The position numbers were made by a program, and so were the translations under genes. From Eutreptiella sp. 'Long Island Sound 2002' (taxonomy: Eukaryota; Euglenozoa; Euglenophyceae; Eutreptiales; Eutreptiaceae), in contig OZ038381.1 in NCBI GenBank assembly GCA_964036045.1, positions 128,781,708 through 128,845,707 on the forward strand: 64,000 nt of DNA, in the 5' to 3' direction. Below the pieces are notes generated by a model. It made no database searches. It was not told where the DNA came from and saw only the letters and a program-made list of their open reading frames with translations. Below, piece by piece: positions 28,364 through 39,900 of this stretch (position 1 is its first letter; every line of letters starts with the position of its first letter).

Positions 28364-31333
28364 TGAAGCGGTACCCAGAACCCCATACGGTGAAGCGGTA
28401 CCCAGAACCCCATGTACGGAAGGGAAGACCGGTCTCCGGTCCACTAAACCCATGTACGGAAGGCGCGGGAGCGTATTCCGTGCCGTAAAGCCCCGCATCG
28501 GCAACCGATGCACCGCCAGCGGAGATTTGTATATCAGAACATCAGGAATCAACAGGGTTTTATTTTCATATTGTTTCCGTCAAGTTTTACGCTTCCGTTC
28601 TGATATTCACTGCTTTGACTGCTGGCGGTTGGATCGCGACTTTACCGTAACCGCCAGTTGAACTGTTTATAATGGAAATTTTAACGCAATCCGTCACGAA
28701 GGCTCCAAAGCCTTCAGGAACTGCATGGACGCTTCCGCAATTTTCACATCTTACACTCGCAACCTTAATCCGAATTTTTCAGGATGTCGAAATCGGATTT
28801 TCGACTTCGACATCCCCGCACTTGATTTGACCTCTTTCGAGTGGACCTACGTGCTTCCCTATGCACGAATCAACTTTCCTTTTATCTTGCCCTCCATTTG
28901 ACTCAGAGATATGGGCAAAACAAAGTTGATTCGTGAGGCCACTTGTAAGGGTCATATCTCGTGCCGCTTGCGAGGAATGACAATAAGGAAACGTGGGATG
29001 TATTCACAATACTCCCGACGTAATTTAGGAAGCTTTATATGCCTTGCGTCTCCACACGTGCGCGCTAGTGTAAGGGATCATGGTCAAGAGGGTAGAGTTT
29101 GCGTTATAACTCTTTGGCCATGACATTGCGTGCGTTAAGATAACTTTCGAGTGTAGCGCGCAAGTGTTGGTGTTGCATAGGAACTCTCCTTGAGTTCCTA
29201 TGAGCGATTGACACAAAGTTATTCCCTTGGGGGGGCATGACATATCGTGGGGGGAGCTACCTTTTTGGGCAATATGGAGTATGTGCCTTGTGTTGTGTTG
29301 CGTGCCCATTTGGCGGGTCCATTGCTCCAAGACAAACCCGCCAATGGACCTCATATTGTGCAAGCCCCTTCTCCATACTCCCCACAATTAATTGCAGGCC
29401 TAACCTTCGTGAAGGGAAGCTTGTGTGGTGATCACGAAGCGATGCGTTGGGAGCAAGGTGTGCATTTTGCAATTTTCCATATTTTCAGGTGCCCACTTGG
29501 GAAGTAGCGCTCGTAACCTTTCAAGGCGCCCCAAGTGGAGCACATATGCGGAATCGAAGGTCAATGGTGTCAAGTCATTGTGTGTAGAAGGATTAGTTGA
29601 TTGCACGATCCAAGCCGAAGATATTGTAATATAATTGTGCACCTTCAAAGGCACTTTTGTGTGTCTTTGTACCAATTTTGCCGTTTTTGGCCCGTCATGA
29701 TGTCAAGTGGCGACCGTGTATCTCAACGTTGCGCTCAATTGACATCATGACACAAGTATGTTATGAGGGTACATACTTCGGTGCCCAACATATATTGGAC
29801 CCGGCGAATAACTCCTCTTGAGCTTGGCATACCGTGGCCGCCATGTTGGCGATTTGGGACTATCCCAAATCATGGGCTCACTTGGCGACCCTGCCATTCC
29901 CAAAACCGGAGGAGTTGGGCGACGCCCAAAAGATATGTTGGACACACATGACTTGATACCAATCCTATGGCACACTCCGGTCCGAGTCGGGCATGTGCCT
30001 CATTTGCCCTGACCATGAGTGTGCGCATTTTTGGCCATTTTGAGCAAATTTCTACTTTCGCTGCCCGCCGTGCACTATGTTCTAACCCTCGTGCACGCCG
30101 GACGCATGGACCAATGGACCATATATGGCATGGGTGTTATGGGTAATGGTCCCCATGGTCCACACACCACGTGGGCGAAGCGGAGCCACCTTCGTTAAGG
30201 TGCTAGCCCAAAATGAGTGTGGGCAATTTTGCCATTTTTGCATTTGTGGACCCAGCTGGGATCGTCACCACGCCGAGTAGCATCGAGATCTCCAGAAGCC
30301 AAGTGCATGGGAGTCTCTGTTGGACTCCCGGTGGATTGCGTATGGAATGGCGGATCCGATCTCCAAGCCGGCGTGGAGATATACTATTGGGAGCACACCG
30401 AATTTTGGCTCATTTCAAGCAGCCAATATGACCCAATTTTGGGACCCCAATTTCCCCCTTCCGTGTGGTCAATTGGCGGCCCCATTTCTCTAAGCCCATA
30501 GGGAGCCCGGACCTAAATCCAAGTTGTACACTGTCCTAGGTCCTGCCTCCTACCCTGTGAGCCATTGGCCTTACCTTGGCCGGGCAAGCCACACGTGGGA
30601 ATGACGCCAATTTTGGTGATTTTGGCATCATGACCCCACTTGACTCATCCGTGTTGCCCTGATGCCGGGACCTCAGAGGGAACCAGGTTGGGTGAGGGCT
30701 CCAGGGAGTTCGTGCTCGAAGGGCATAGGGTCAGTTGCCTCGTCCCTACCTCTGGCGGGTCCGGACGAGGGGTCAATTTTGGGAATTTCGGAGCTAATAT
30801 CAGTTTGGGCTGAAACAGCCCATTTTCAGCTACCAACTCCTGAGGGATTATGGTGGGGCCATATCTCTCGCTCAGAGCAGAGTTCGTACTTGCCGTGGGG
30901 GGAGCATGGGGAGCCACTGTCGGTTGGCCTTGGAGTCCCTTGGTTTGCAGAAACTCGCCTGTGGCTGGGCGCAACACCTCTCCCATTGGCAGGGTTTCAG
31001 GGTCCGGACTGAGCAGGGCATGGGTTGTGTTTGAGCCCCCACCCCTACCAGCCACTGAGAGGGTCGGACCTGGGATTGGGATATGAGTTGGGACTGAGTG
31101 TCTATTGCCCTGTGATACCCTTACCCCAGTCCAGTCTCAACCCCATGTGTACATATCCTGATGTGTTGCTGTACATACTTTCGTTCCTTCATTTCAGAGT
31201 GGCAAGGATTCTGAAACGCTTTGTCACATGACATGAGCGCATTGATGCCCCTGTGAGCGTAGTGCTTTGCCTGCCTGCTCACTTGCGCGTGTCCCGCAGC
31301 GTCCCGTGGCCGGCCCCCCAGGGGAACGCGTCA
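28364..31333 (+). repeat. 3' LTR of the chromovirus (2,970 bp)
   Basis: Near-identical to 14220-17145, starting TGAAGCGG and ending GCGTCA. It carries the same three stem-loops and the TGAAACGCTTT self-primer sequence (in the line starting 31201). Compared with the 5' LTR it has an extra segment at about 29160-29236 holding an 11-bp inverted repeat, and a short rearrangement near 30520. Confidence 0.95.
29176..29202 (+). other. Stem-loop CATAGGAACTC-TCCTT-GAGTTCCTATG, 3' LTR only
   Basis: Perfect 11-bp inverted repeat with a 5-base loop. The matching place in the 5' LTR (about 15005-15040) instead has a short tandem GCGCTTGGAGGGG duplication, so the two LTRs differ here by more than point changes. 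Confidence 0.6.
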
Positions 31334-32035
31334 GGGGTGCCTTCCACCGTTGTGAGGGGCGCCTGGTGTCAGGCGCTGTCCCTCTCCCGGCGCTCGTCCT
31401 TCGGAGCGTGCAGCCAGGGTTCCGTGACCCGTGTGTCCCGGGTGCGGTCGATGCGGGCGTGTGGACCCAGCACCGGCCCCACAGCGTGCGCCCTTGCGGG
31501 CCGGCGTTGCTCGCTGTGGGGGTGGCGGAAGGGCGTCCCCGGGGGGGGTGCCTTCCACCGTTGTGAGGGGCGCCTGGTGTCAGCCGCTGTCTCTCCCCCG
31601 GCCGCTCGTCCTCCGGAGCGTGCAGCCAGGGTTCCGCGACCCGTGTGTCCCGGGTGCGGTCGATGCGGGCGTGTGGACCCAGCACCGGCCCCACAGTGTG
31701 CGCCCTTGCGGGCCGGCGTTGCTCGCTGTGGGGGTGGCGGAAGGGCGTCCCCGGGGGGGGCTGCCTTCCACCGTTGTGAGGGGCGCTTGGTGCCAGGCGC
31801 TGTCCCTCCCCCGGCCGCCCGTCCTGTGGAGCGTGCAGCCAGGGTTCCGCGACCCGCGTGTCCCGCGGGCGGTCGGTGTGGGCGTGGGGACCCAGCACCG
31901 GCCCCACAGCGTGCGCCCTTGCGGGCCGGCGTTGCTCGCTGTGGGGGTGGCGGAAGGGCGTCCCCGGGGGGGGTGCCTTCCACCATTGTGAGGGGCGCTT
32001 GGGGTCAGGCGCTGTCCCTCTCCCGACTGCCCGCC
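31334..32035 (-). repeat. 212-bp tandem array, distal part (about 3.3 units)
   Basis: The same 212-bp unit resumes directly after the 3' LTR (GGGGTGCCTTCCACCGTTGT), completing the unit cut at 14219. Unit starts fall near 31339, 31550, 31762 and 31975. The last unit is diverged and fades out near 32035, which is the outer (5') end of the LINE-oriented array. Positions 31334-31337 are the right target duplication. Confidence 0.88.
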
Positions 32036-33960
32036 CACTGCTGGGTGGGTTGCCGGGGTTCGTTGGGTGTGTGCGGTGTGTGTGGTGTCTGTGCCGTGCG
32101 TGTCGTGGTGCGTGGTGCTGCTCTTCCCTTGGTCCTCCGGTGCTCCCCTCTCCGGTGTCTCGGTGCGGTGTTGTGCTCGCCGTGTGCCCGCCGTGTCCCC
32201 TCCCCTGTGTGCGTCCCTTGCTCGTTCGCTGGCTACCCCTTGTTCCTTTCGCGGCTTCGTTGCTCTTTACCCTTTCCTCTACCCCTCTCCCTGGCATGCA
32301 CTTTTTCCCTGCCTCCGCCTTGTTGTGTGTCTCTGTCTTTTTCCTTGTCGGCCCTGGCTTTCTCCTTTGAACCTGCGTAGGGAGAGGAGGGAGCGTAAAC
32401 GGGCGTGCGGCGGCGGCGGTTTCGTCGCGACACGGCACCTCGAGCTGGCTGGTACGTCATGCGACATGCGTGTGCGACCGGCTTGCCCGTCTTGTCTCCA
32501 CACCCCTTTGGTCGCTACCTTTACTCGTTGCCCGTTCCGCATGCGCGGCGTGACATGCAACATACCTGCTTCTTTCCCCACTACCGTAACGTGTCCTAGT
32601 CCTCCCGCCTTGCCGGGCGTTCGCTTATGTGTGACGACGGCACGACGCAATACTTGCCTAAGCGTCTAAGACAACCCTACTTTAGCGCCCGGACGACGCA
32701 GACACGAGCATACGCTTCTCCTCGGGACCTGTGAGGGGAAGAGAACATGGGTGCATGCACGTGTGTTTGTTGGGACCCGGCACACGTCGGCGCTATGCTA
32801 TTTGTGCGTATGCTCCCCGTGTCCCCCTCCCTGGCTATTTGTGTGTTCTAACCAACGCAACTCCGCGGTTGGCGACGTGGCATGACATGGTAACATACTT
32901 GCGTTCTTGGTGGCGGTGTGTGGCTTGCCTACTATTCGTTTGCATGCGGCGGCATACCTTTTGTCCCCTTTCGCTCCCTTTTGCCTCCTACATAAGCGGG
33001 CGTGCGGGTGGGCGGTGGGCACGTCTCGGTTACGCTTCCTGGTCACCTTTTACTTTTGTTGGCGTGGTTGCCGTTCTCGTCTCGTGTCCGTTGCGTAGCG
33101 TAGCGTGGCATGCAACATACTTGGACCCGACTAGTCGCGTGTGTATGTTTAGTTTTTGTTTTTTTTTTTTTGTTTTTTTTCTTTTTTGGTTTTTTTTTTG
33201 TGTTGTGCTTTACCTCGGTGGTCGTTTTGTTCCCCCTCGTTTGTCCCTTCATACCATGTTGCTCGTCCGTGGCGTTGATGGCCTTGCGGCGTTCCGGGCA
33301 TGCGCGTGCGGGCATACCTTTCTTTCCCTATGTGAGCGGGGGTGAGCATAGGCATTCCTTCGGTGCCACCTCTTGTTGGTTTTCCTTGCCGGTGCGGTTT
33401 TCATTGCGCTTTTCGTGGCGGCGCACTTTGGCGTTGCTTGACACGTAACTTCCTTGTTTTCCGCTTGTTACGGCGTTATGCATACAACATATGGCACATA
33501 ACATACTTGCTTTCTGGCGGCCGGTGGCGTTGTTGTTGCTTGTGTGTATTTTTCATGCACGACATGCAACATACTTGGGTACATGTGCGGCCTCTTTTTC
33601 TTTTTGTTGTGATCCCCTTCGCGTGTTACGGCGTCGTCGTATTGCCTACATGAGCAGGCTTGCATTGCTTGGTCGTGTACTTGTGGTATGTCTCCACGGT
33701 GGAGCGGTTCGTTACCTATTTATTCTCCTTGTCTACCTCTTACCGCGTTGTGCTTGTTTCGTTGGTTTCTAGCGGTGCGCGGCACATAACATACTTGCTT
33801 GTCGGCGGCCGGTGGCGTTGTTGTTGTCTATGTGCGGTCTGTTTTGGGGCGCGCACAAGTCCCTAGCGCCTAGGGCAAGCACTTTGCTACGTGGTTTGGG
33901 GCAAGCAACGCTCAGCTTCTTCGCAGTCGCGCCTCTATTGTTCGTCTTTTTTGGTGAGTG
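32036..33960. other. T-rich non-coding region with dispersed ACATACTTG repeats
   Basis: No convincing gene. A short motif recurs at about 32570, 32890, 33110, 33495, 33565 and 33785 (for example GCATGCAACATACTTGG). Two copies (about 33489 and 33781) share about 40 bp including GGCGGCCGGTGGCGTTGTTG. A long T-rich tract lies at 33150-33205. The open frames here are short and of low complexity. Confidence 0.5.
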
Positions 33961-34041
33961 TCCTAAATTTTGCGACCTCGCCAAACAGCGGCGTAAAATT
34001 GTTGGGGGGGTTTCTGAGGTCGGAAAAGACGATTTTTCGCT

Positions 34042-34490
34042 TTATTTCTTCTGACGGTGCGTCGTTTTCTTTGTTTTTTTTTTCTTCTGCTGCGATCGCG
34101 CGACGAGCAGTAGTTCCTCAAGCATGTCGGTTTGTCTGCCTCCGTAGAAGGTATCCACCGCGTCCCTGGGCTGGGTGGTCGGGAGGGTGGGCGGGCCGAA
34201 GGCACCGCCCCATACGGCGGGCTGTAGAATTGCGGCGGGGTTGCCCCCCACGACTTCTTCCGATTCCCCGCACGTGGTGACAGCAAGGAGGGGCACAGGG
34301 GTGTCTGTTGCTCCTGCCAGAGGGCTTGCCCCGTGTGGGAGCCCCTCTTTCTGGCGGCGGGGAGGACAGGAGCATGTGGACCCAACTGCGCAGCATGTGG
34401 GTGGCCAGCGGGAGGACCAGGCGCAGAGCTGTTTTCCGGGGGAAGGCGTCGAACACAACCGCATACAGGGGGGTGGTGTCCGCCTGTCGT
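34042..34490 (-). pseudogene. Possible decayed coding fragment, unknown family
   Basis: In two minus-strand frames the translation looks protein-like: PLYAVVFDAFPRKTALRLV in one, then TDTPVPLLAVTTCGESEEVV to TFYGGRQTDMLEELLLVA in another, suggesting one frameshift. It ends in a Lys-rich run and stop near 34042. I recognise no domain, and chance open frames remain possible. Confidence 0.25.
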
Positions 34491-34509
34491 ATTAAAGAAG
34501 GTCATTGTG

Positions 34510-35999
34510 CGGGCTCTACCGCCTATTCCCGATCTTTCCACCTTCTTCCCCGTGACACCCATTGTCCTAGATCTCCCCAATGCTTTCATGCCTTCCAATC
34601 ACCAATTTCCAAATTCGAAAAATGTCCCACGGACACACCCCTTGGCAACCCTTGGCAATAAAATCCAAATACGCGGTCCACCACATCGGATTGAGGGAAG
34701 TGTTGAGGACGGAGGCACTTGGATCCATCAATACATGAAATTCATGGAGAGGGGAACAAATAATGACAATGTCGGGCAAAGGATATGAGAGGTAGAAATG
34801 GACATGAAGCCCTGGAATAAGATATGCGATTATCGAAGACGATGCTGCATCCCTACTCCAAGAATCCATTTATAGACCATGCACACTCGAACTATGCGTT
34901 CCTTTATGAACGTATGGCGCCATGCCCACACAATCCCGATACAACGGCTTGAGAAGACTCATTGCTTCACGGGGGATCATGCATGACACAATGACATCAA
35001 TACGGTCCATTAGGTGTATGGCAACACAATAAGAAAAGCATATAAAACACAATGGCATCATTGAGTTCCTCGCGAAGCTTGGGCACACACTGCCCATCCT
35101 TACCCTTGCCCACAAGACGGTAAAACGGAGTGAACAATATAGGTTCCAAACATATGACATGGTCTCACCGTAGATCAACCATGACACCATGGCCTCCATG
35201 AACACAAAGTACGGCATGGCCACATACATGACTGGCCCACCCAAATGAGTCACCAATGTGCACGTATGAAGAATTTGCAATGAGGATCACTAAATATGAG
35301 TCGGGAGACTGACCTCACGGCAATTACAAACACTGCCTGACACCTGGTATGTGTGACATATGTATCGTCATGATGGCAATGCTTCGGTAGTCCACATCCG
35401 ACGCCGGGTGCCCGTCACTCAGCAATATCATACACCATGGCCAGCAATTGAATAGGCGTGGCGGCCTTACTTGCTGCTTGCAGAGAAGACATCAAGAAGG
35501 GCCAGCCCACCAAACCTCAATGTTTAATGTATGTTACATACCAATTGCTGGGCTCCCTACGGTTAGAGTGTCGCGAACACAAGACATGAATGGAGAAGCC
35601 AACACACAACATATGTCTCATGCCGTCACATCCTTGGACATGCTACTCAGTCCCATCACTTGGTGCCTAACTGCTTGCGACCCGATGGCATAGGCAAACA
35701 CAATCGTCATGTTCATTAGAAACCATCCACACAGGAACATGTGAAATCAATATTGCCTATTTGCATGTTCGTGTGACACCTAACCAATTCAATGCATGCT
35801 ACTTGGTGAGAGATTGGGTAGGAGAATTGCATAAGCAGATGCCCCGGGTCACATGTAGAGACCTAGACCCGGCCTGCAGCCTGAGTGCACAAAGAGAGGT
35901 ATCCTGGGTCCAATGAATGAATGTTCACTTTAAGGTCCGTACTGGACCTGACATCCATGTGAGATTGTCCCATACCAAAGAGAAGTAGTCCTGCCTCAA
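34510..35999. other. Moderate-GC region without recognisable genes
   Basis: Base composition is more balanced than its neighbours. Open frames are short (136 codons or fewer) and show no motif. I see no tandem repeat or LTR boundary here. Confidence 0.4.
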
Positions 36000-36180
36000 A
36001 GAGAGATGGTCCCGCCCTAATCCAGGCCTTGAGAGAGATGGTCCCGCCCCAATCCATGCCCGGAGAGAGAACCTAACCAATCCATAGCCCAGGAGGGAGG
36101 ACCTAACCAATCCATGGCCCAGGAGGGAGAATCGAACCAATCCATGGCCCAGGAGAGAACCTCACCAAAACCCGATCCCG
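36000..36180. repeat. Minisatellite, about 30-bp unit
   Basis: Repeats of AACCAATCCATGGCCCAGGA with GAGAGAG-type spacers, clearest at 36072, 36101 and 36132. More degenerate copies with TGGTCCCGCC extend upstream from about 36000. Confidence 0.7.
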
Positions 36181-36523
36181 AGAGCATGCATATGGAGGGA
36201 TAAATTCGCCTAGCCATGACCCAGGAGAGCATTCATGCACCTGGAGTGAGAATCCCGCACCTTGACCGACGATTGTCCCTATATTCAATTGCCAAATTAA
36301 GTGAACTCATGCCCTACTGCTTGCTGCCAAGAGAAGGATAGTGGATCACCAACCATGTTTGACCAATCATATGAATTCACCGAAGGTCACCGGAGTAATA
36401 CGGCAAATGAGAGGTTAGCAACCAGGGCATAAGTGCAATTCTCCAGCTTTAGCATGTTCACCCATTGCACGTGCACACAGCATGTTCAACACACGCAATG
36501 ACCAAAGAATGACCCTCTTTGAT

Positions 36524-38254
36524 TCCATGGAAGATCAGGTTGTCATGACACATGCAAAGCAAGTAAATGCTAAACCAAGGAATCAGGAATTGCTTTGCCT
36601 TGCGGAGCAACGACCGAGCTACTTTCCTCCCTTCCGGTGCATCTATCTCAGCCACATCCACTTCCACTTCACTTCCGACAGGGCTCCTCCAGCTTCAAGG
36701 AACTTGTGATGCCCCATGCACGTAGGCGTGGCACTGCCGAGGCAGATCAGTCTCCTCAGGGGCGACAGTCGGTGTGGGCGGAGGCACTACACCAGGGTTT
36801 AGCCAGATCGCAATTCTGGGCCTTCTATCATCAGCTGGAGGTGCCCTAGCTTCTGATTCGCTTCCATTTCTGCAACAGGATAGAACTAACACTATTAGCA
36901 ACCATTGGGAAGAATTTTCACACGATCTGCCTGCATTGCAGAACAGAGAGCACGCGCACGCCAACAGGAACACCAGAAGGGCGCACGAACACACATCAGG
37001 CCTGGTCTGACCAAGAAATGTGAAATTCTGCATCCTGTGAACTATAAATATTATAAGTTCGGAATTCCTCTGAATTTATACCCAAAACTGCTGAGATCGC
37101 TGAAATTGGTGATAGAGATGCAGCCAAATGGGATCCGAACCGGCTTCACCCCCCTTCCCAGAGCATTCTCACCTCCTCGGAAAAACATAAAGAGGACGGG
37201 AGGATCCCGGTTATTCCCTTGGCACTCACCTCATTGCCGGAGGTTACCACATACACCGTGGGCACACGCCCCAGTGATTGGGGTGAGGTAGGATAGGAAC
37301 TCAAAAGAATGAAGTCCCTCCGGTCACCACTAAACCTAAAGACATAGGCTCGGCGGATCAAAGATAGACACAAAGCAACGTCGTCGACCAGTCTACATAA
37401 AAGACCACAAACAGGTATATGATGCTTGGCATGCACAGCAGTAAAACCTTGCATGACCCGCACTCCCCCCATGAGAGTATTGGTTCACCTCCAGGAGACA
37501 TTGGCACTCTCGGGAGGGAGATGACACTGCACCGTGACAAGCGTACACCCAAACAACAGGGTTTTTCTTTTATTTCGGAAAGACGAAAATGTTCCGAATT
37601 TTTCTTGTGGGGCCAAATGTTCCGAATCCGGCTCCACGGATGGGATGAGCTCGAACAGACGTCGCTATTGCGTCCGGCTCGCGAAACAATGGTCTTGGAT
37701 CCGGTGGAATGGTCCCAAGGTGCCGGAAATGTGGACAAATGAGCAAAAAAAGTTCTACTAAAAATAGTAACATTTGTTACTAAAAGTAGCACACGCGAAA
37801 AACTGAAGGCTCCAAACTGAGGGACCCTTGGGGGGAACGGACCTCAACAATGCGAGGGCGACAGCTTTTGGATGGCAGCGGATTCAGAGGAAGCGCGAAG
37901 CGGGGCCAGTATCGTGGAGTTCTAAAATAGAAAAATTTGCTACTAACAATAGCGCAAGTGTTCTAAAAATAGAACTTGGTGTGCTAAAAATAGAAATAGT
38001 AGTTGGAAAGAGATTTATCACAACGTGTGGTCTGCATTGCGTCCGGTGACCTCCAAATAGGTGCAATCGTTCCCAAATATGGCGAAAACAAAGCAACAAA
38101 GCAAGGTGGGTGAGGAGATTAAAACAAATAAACATCAACTTCATAACCGCCGTAGACTCTGGAAATCCAACCTAGAAGTACACGAACAATCCGGTATAGC
38201 GGGGCTGTCGCTCCCGCCGAATCACTTACCAAAAGCTCCACCCAAAAAAATAGG
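36524..38254 (-). repeat. 1.7-kb interspersed repeat, copy A
   Basis: Matches 54665-56392 over its whole length (1,731 versus 1,728 bp) with scattered differences. Both copies start at TCCATGGAAGATCA and end near CCAAAAAAATAGGA on the plus strand. There are no TG...CA ends and no coding motif. Near the right end it carries CTAAAAATAG at 37758, 37963 and 37984. On the minus strand it has a good splice-donor-like TTTTGGTAAGTG (complement at 38224-38231). It could be a non-autonomous transposon, a solo LTR with eroded ends, or a segmental duplication. Strand is assigned only by the donor-like site. Confidence 0.8.
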
Positions 38255-38556
38255 ATAGGTTTTAGAAAATGCACGGAGGTAACCGCGCACACAGCGAGAC
38301 ACCACAGGGCGCCAGCAGCGCAACGGACAGCAGAAAGAAACAGCACACACCACAACACAACGGCCAAACACACACAGCACAGCGCACACAGCACAGGGGA
38401 ACACAGCAAACTGCCACACCAAACGGCACAGCACCCCACAGCACGCCAAAACACCCGAGGGCAGGGCACAGCACGCAACAGCACCAAAAAGCGCGTGAAA
38501 AACCAGCACGGCACCACGCAAGCAGCACAATGCGCAACAGCACTTCACCGCACGAA
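38255..38556. repeat. CA-rich segment shared with 48830-49126
   Basis: CACAGC/ACACAAC-rich sequence that continues the copy A similarity into the region right of copy B but not copy C. It ends abruptly at CGCACGAA. Confidence 0.7.
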
Positions 38557-38573
38557 GTAAGTAAGTAAGTAAG
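38557..38573. repeat. GTAA tetranucleotide run at a duplication breakpoint
   Basis: Four tandem GTAA units plus G sit exactly where copy A stops matching copy B. Confidence 0.6.
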
Positions 38574-39370
38574 GGCGGCCGTGTCCGCAGCCTCATCTGA
38601 CATCTCCTTTTTTGTTTTACATGGTGGCGGCCTCTGGCGGGAAGGCGAGCTCTCCACCATCAGTTCCCCTGGCGACCCCTGTCTCACCTCACGGCCCAGA
38701 ACTTCAACCAGTTTTCCTTGGGGCATGATCGGCGGTAGGCTCCCTTCAGTCGCTGCCCTCACGGTTTCAGCTCCTTCCGGTCACCATTTGAAGGATCCCC
38801 CGGCCTTCCCCCCCTAGCACAGCCTATTGGGCGCCTGCAGGCGGGTTCCCTGTGGATAGCCCTCGCCGACAGCGGAGCATTTCTGTCTGTCAACCACATT
38901 CCACCACTCCCCATCCCTCACCGGTTGGAGTACCCACTCGGCTCCGGAATGCATTTGGGTGTCGTCCATCCACGGCCGGAGGCCAGGGGACGACCCTTTC
39001 CACGTTCCCCCTGGTCCCGCTCACGCGTGGACCTACGTGTACTCAGGCCATCGACCCGGGGATCTCAAGGTCAACCCTCACCCCTGCGGACACCTCACGG
39101 CCGTCACGGAGTTCAGGGCATTTTCCCGACTTCCCGTGGTCAGGTTCCCCATGGTTGGCCCATGGTTCACCACTCCATGGCGACTGGTTTCCCAATCCCA
39201 TGGGCCTGTTGCTTGGCGCTTTCGGTCTCCCTGCCCATTGCATGTTCCAATCCCCTTTGCCTCATCCCGGCACCGGCCCATTCCCAGCGTCCCATGGACT
39301 CCCTACCCTGTGGGGCCGTTGTGCGGCCCTAGCCACACGCCCTTCCCGCCCCGTCCCCTTGTCCCATCAT
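38574..39370. other. No recognisable gene
   Basis: A minus-strand frame near 38580-38762 (MPQGKLVEVLGREV) has a protein-like look but no recognised family. The rest is pyrimidine-rich with chance open frames. Confidence 0.35.
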
Positions 39371-39900
39371 CCCGTGTTTATACCCCACCAGGTCGCCAGC
39401 AACCCTGTGGCGCGGGCCCACTGGATCCTCTTGCATCCAGGGACCGCTTCGTGCGCCTAGCACGGGTCGCTCCCTTCCCAGCCCCGTCCCTTTCCCCTGT
39501 GCCGCAGCCCCGGCCTAATCCCCTGGGCTGTGATGCGGCCCCATCCCATCCCTCATCCCGTGTTTATACCCCACCGGGCCGCCAGCAACCCTGTGGCGCG
39601 GGCCCACTGGATCCTCATCCATCCGGGGACCGTTTCGTGCGCCTAGCACGGGCCGCTCCCTTCCCGCCCTTTTCCCCTGTGCCGCGGCCCCGGCCTAATC
39701 CCCTGGGCTGTTGTGTGGCTGCATCCCATCCCTCATCCCGTGTTTATACCGTGACGGGCCACCAGCAACCCTGTGGCGCGGGCCAACTGGATCCTAATCC
39801 ATCCAGGGACCGTTTTTTGCGCCTAGCACGGGTCGCTCGCCTCCCGCCCCCGCCCCTCACTCCTGTGCCGCCTCCCATGCTGTCCTAGTCCCCTGGGGCC
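39371..39900. repeat. Tandem repeat, three units of about 180 bp
   Basis: Units begin at CCCGTGTTTATACC near 39371, 39557 and 39737 (spacing 186 and 180). They share GCCAGCAACCCTGTGGCGCG and GCGCCTAGCACGGG. The third unit is the most diverged. Confidence 0.8.

Larger units (their letters stand above)
14220..31333 (+). mobile_element. 17.1-kb Ty3/gypsy chromovirus with 2.9-kb LTRs
   Basis: A complete LTR retrotransposon: TG...CA LTRs at both ends, a primer site, gag, protease, RT, RNase H, integrase and chromodomain in that order, then a polypurine tract. PR-RT-RH-IN order defines Ty3/gypsy, and the C-terminal chromodomain defines chromoviruses. It sits inside a 212-bp unit of the tandem array with GGGG on both sides. 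The LTRs are very similar by eye, so the insertion is younger than the array. Three in-frame stops (21550, 21883, 24496) interrupt one long reading frame. Confidence 0.95.
1..32035 (-). mobile_element. GC-rich LINE with tandem 5' monomers, split by a nested LTR element
   Basis: On the minus strand the parts run in LINE order: tandem 212-bp units (32035-31334 and 14219-9128), ORF1 (9160-6215), then ORF2 with APE endonuclease, reverse transcriptase and RNase H (6218 to beyond position 1). The array is split by an LTR retrotransposon at 14220-31333, whose flanks rejoin into one array. The 3' end, UTR and any poly-A tail lie outside the window. That the array belongs to the LINE as its 5' UTR is an inference from position and orientation. 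The coding parts are supported by motifs. Three in-frame stops suggest this copy is no longer active, unless they are read through. Confidence 0.8.

Noticed and set aside
37125-37150. tRNA B-box-like GGTTCGGATCCC in repeat copies A and C (minus strand)
   Set aside because: No A box at a suitable distance and no cloverleaf can be drawn. Copy C has a substitution in the motif. A tRNA or SINE call is not supported.
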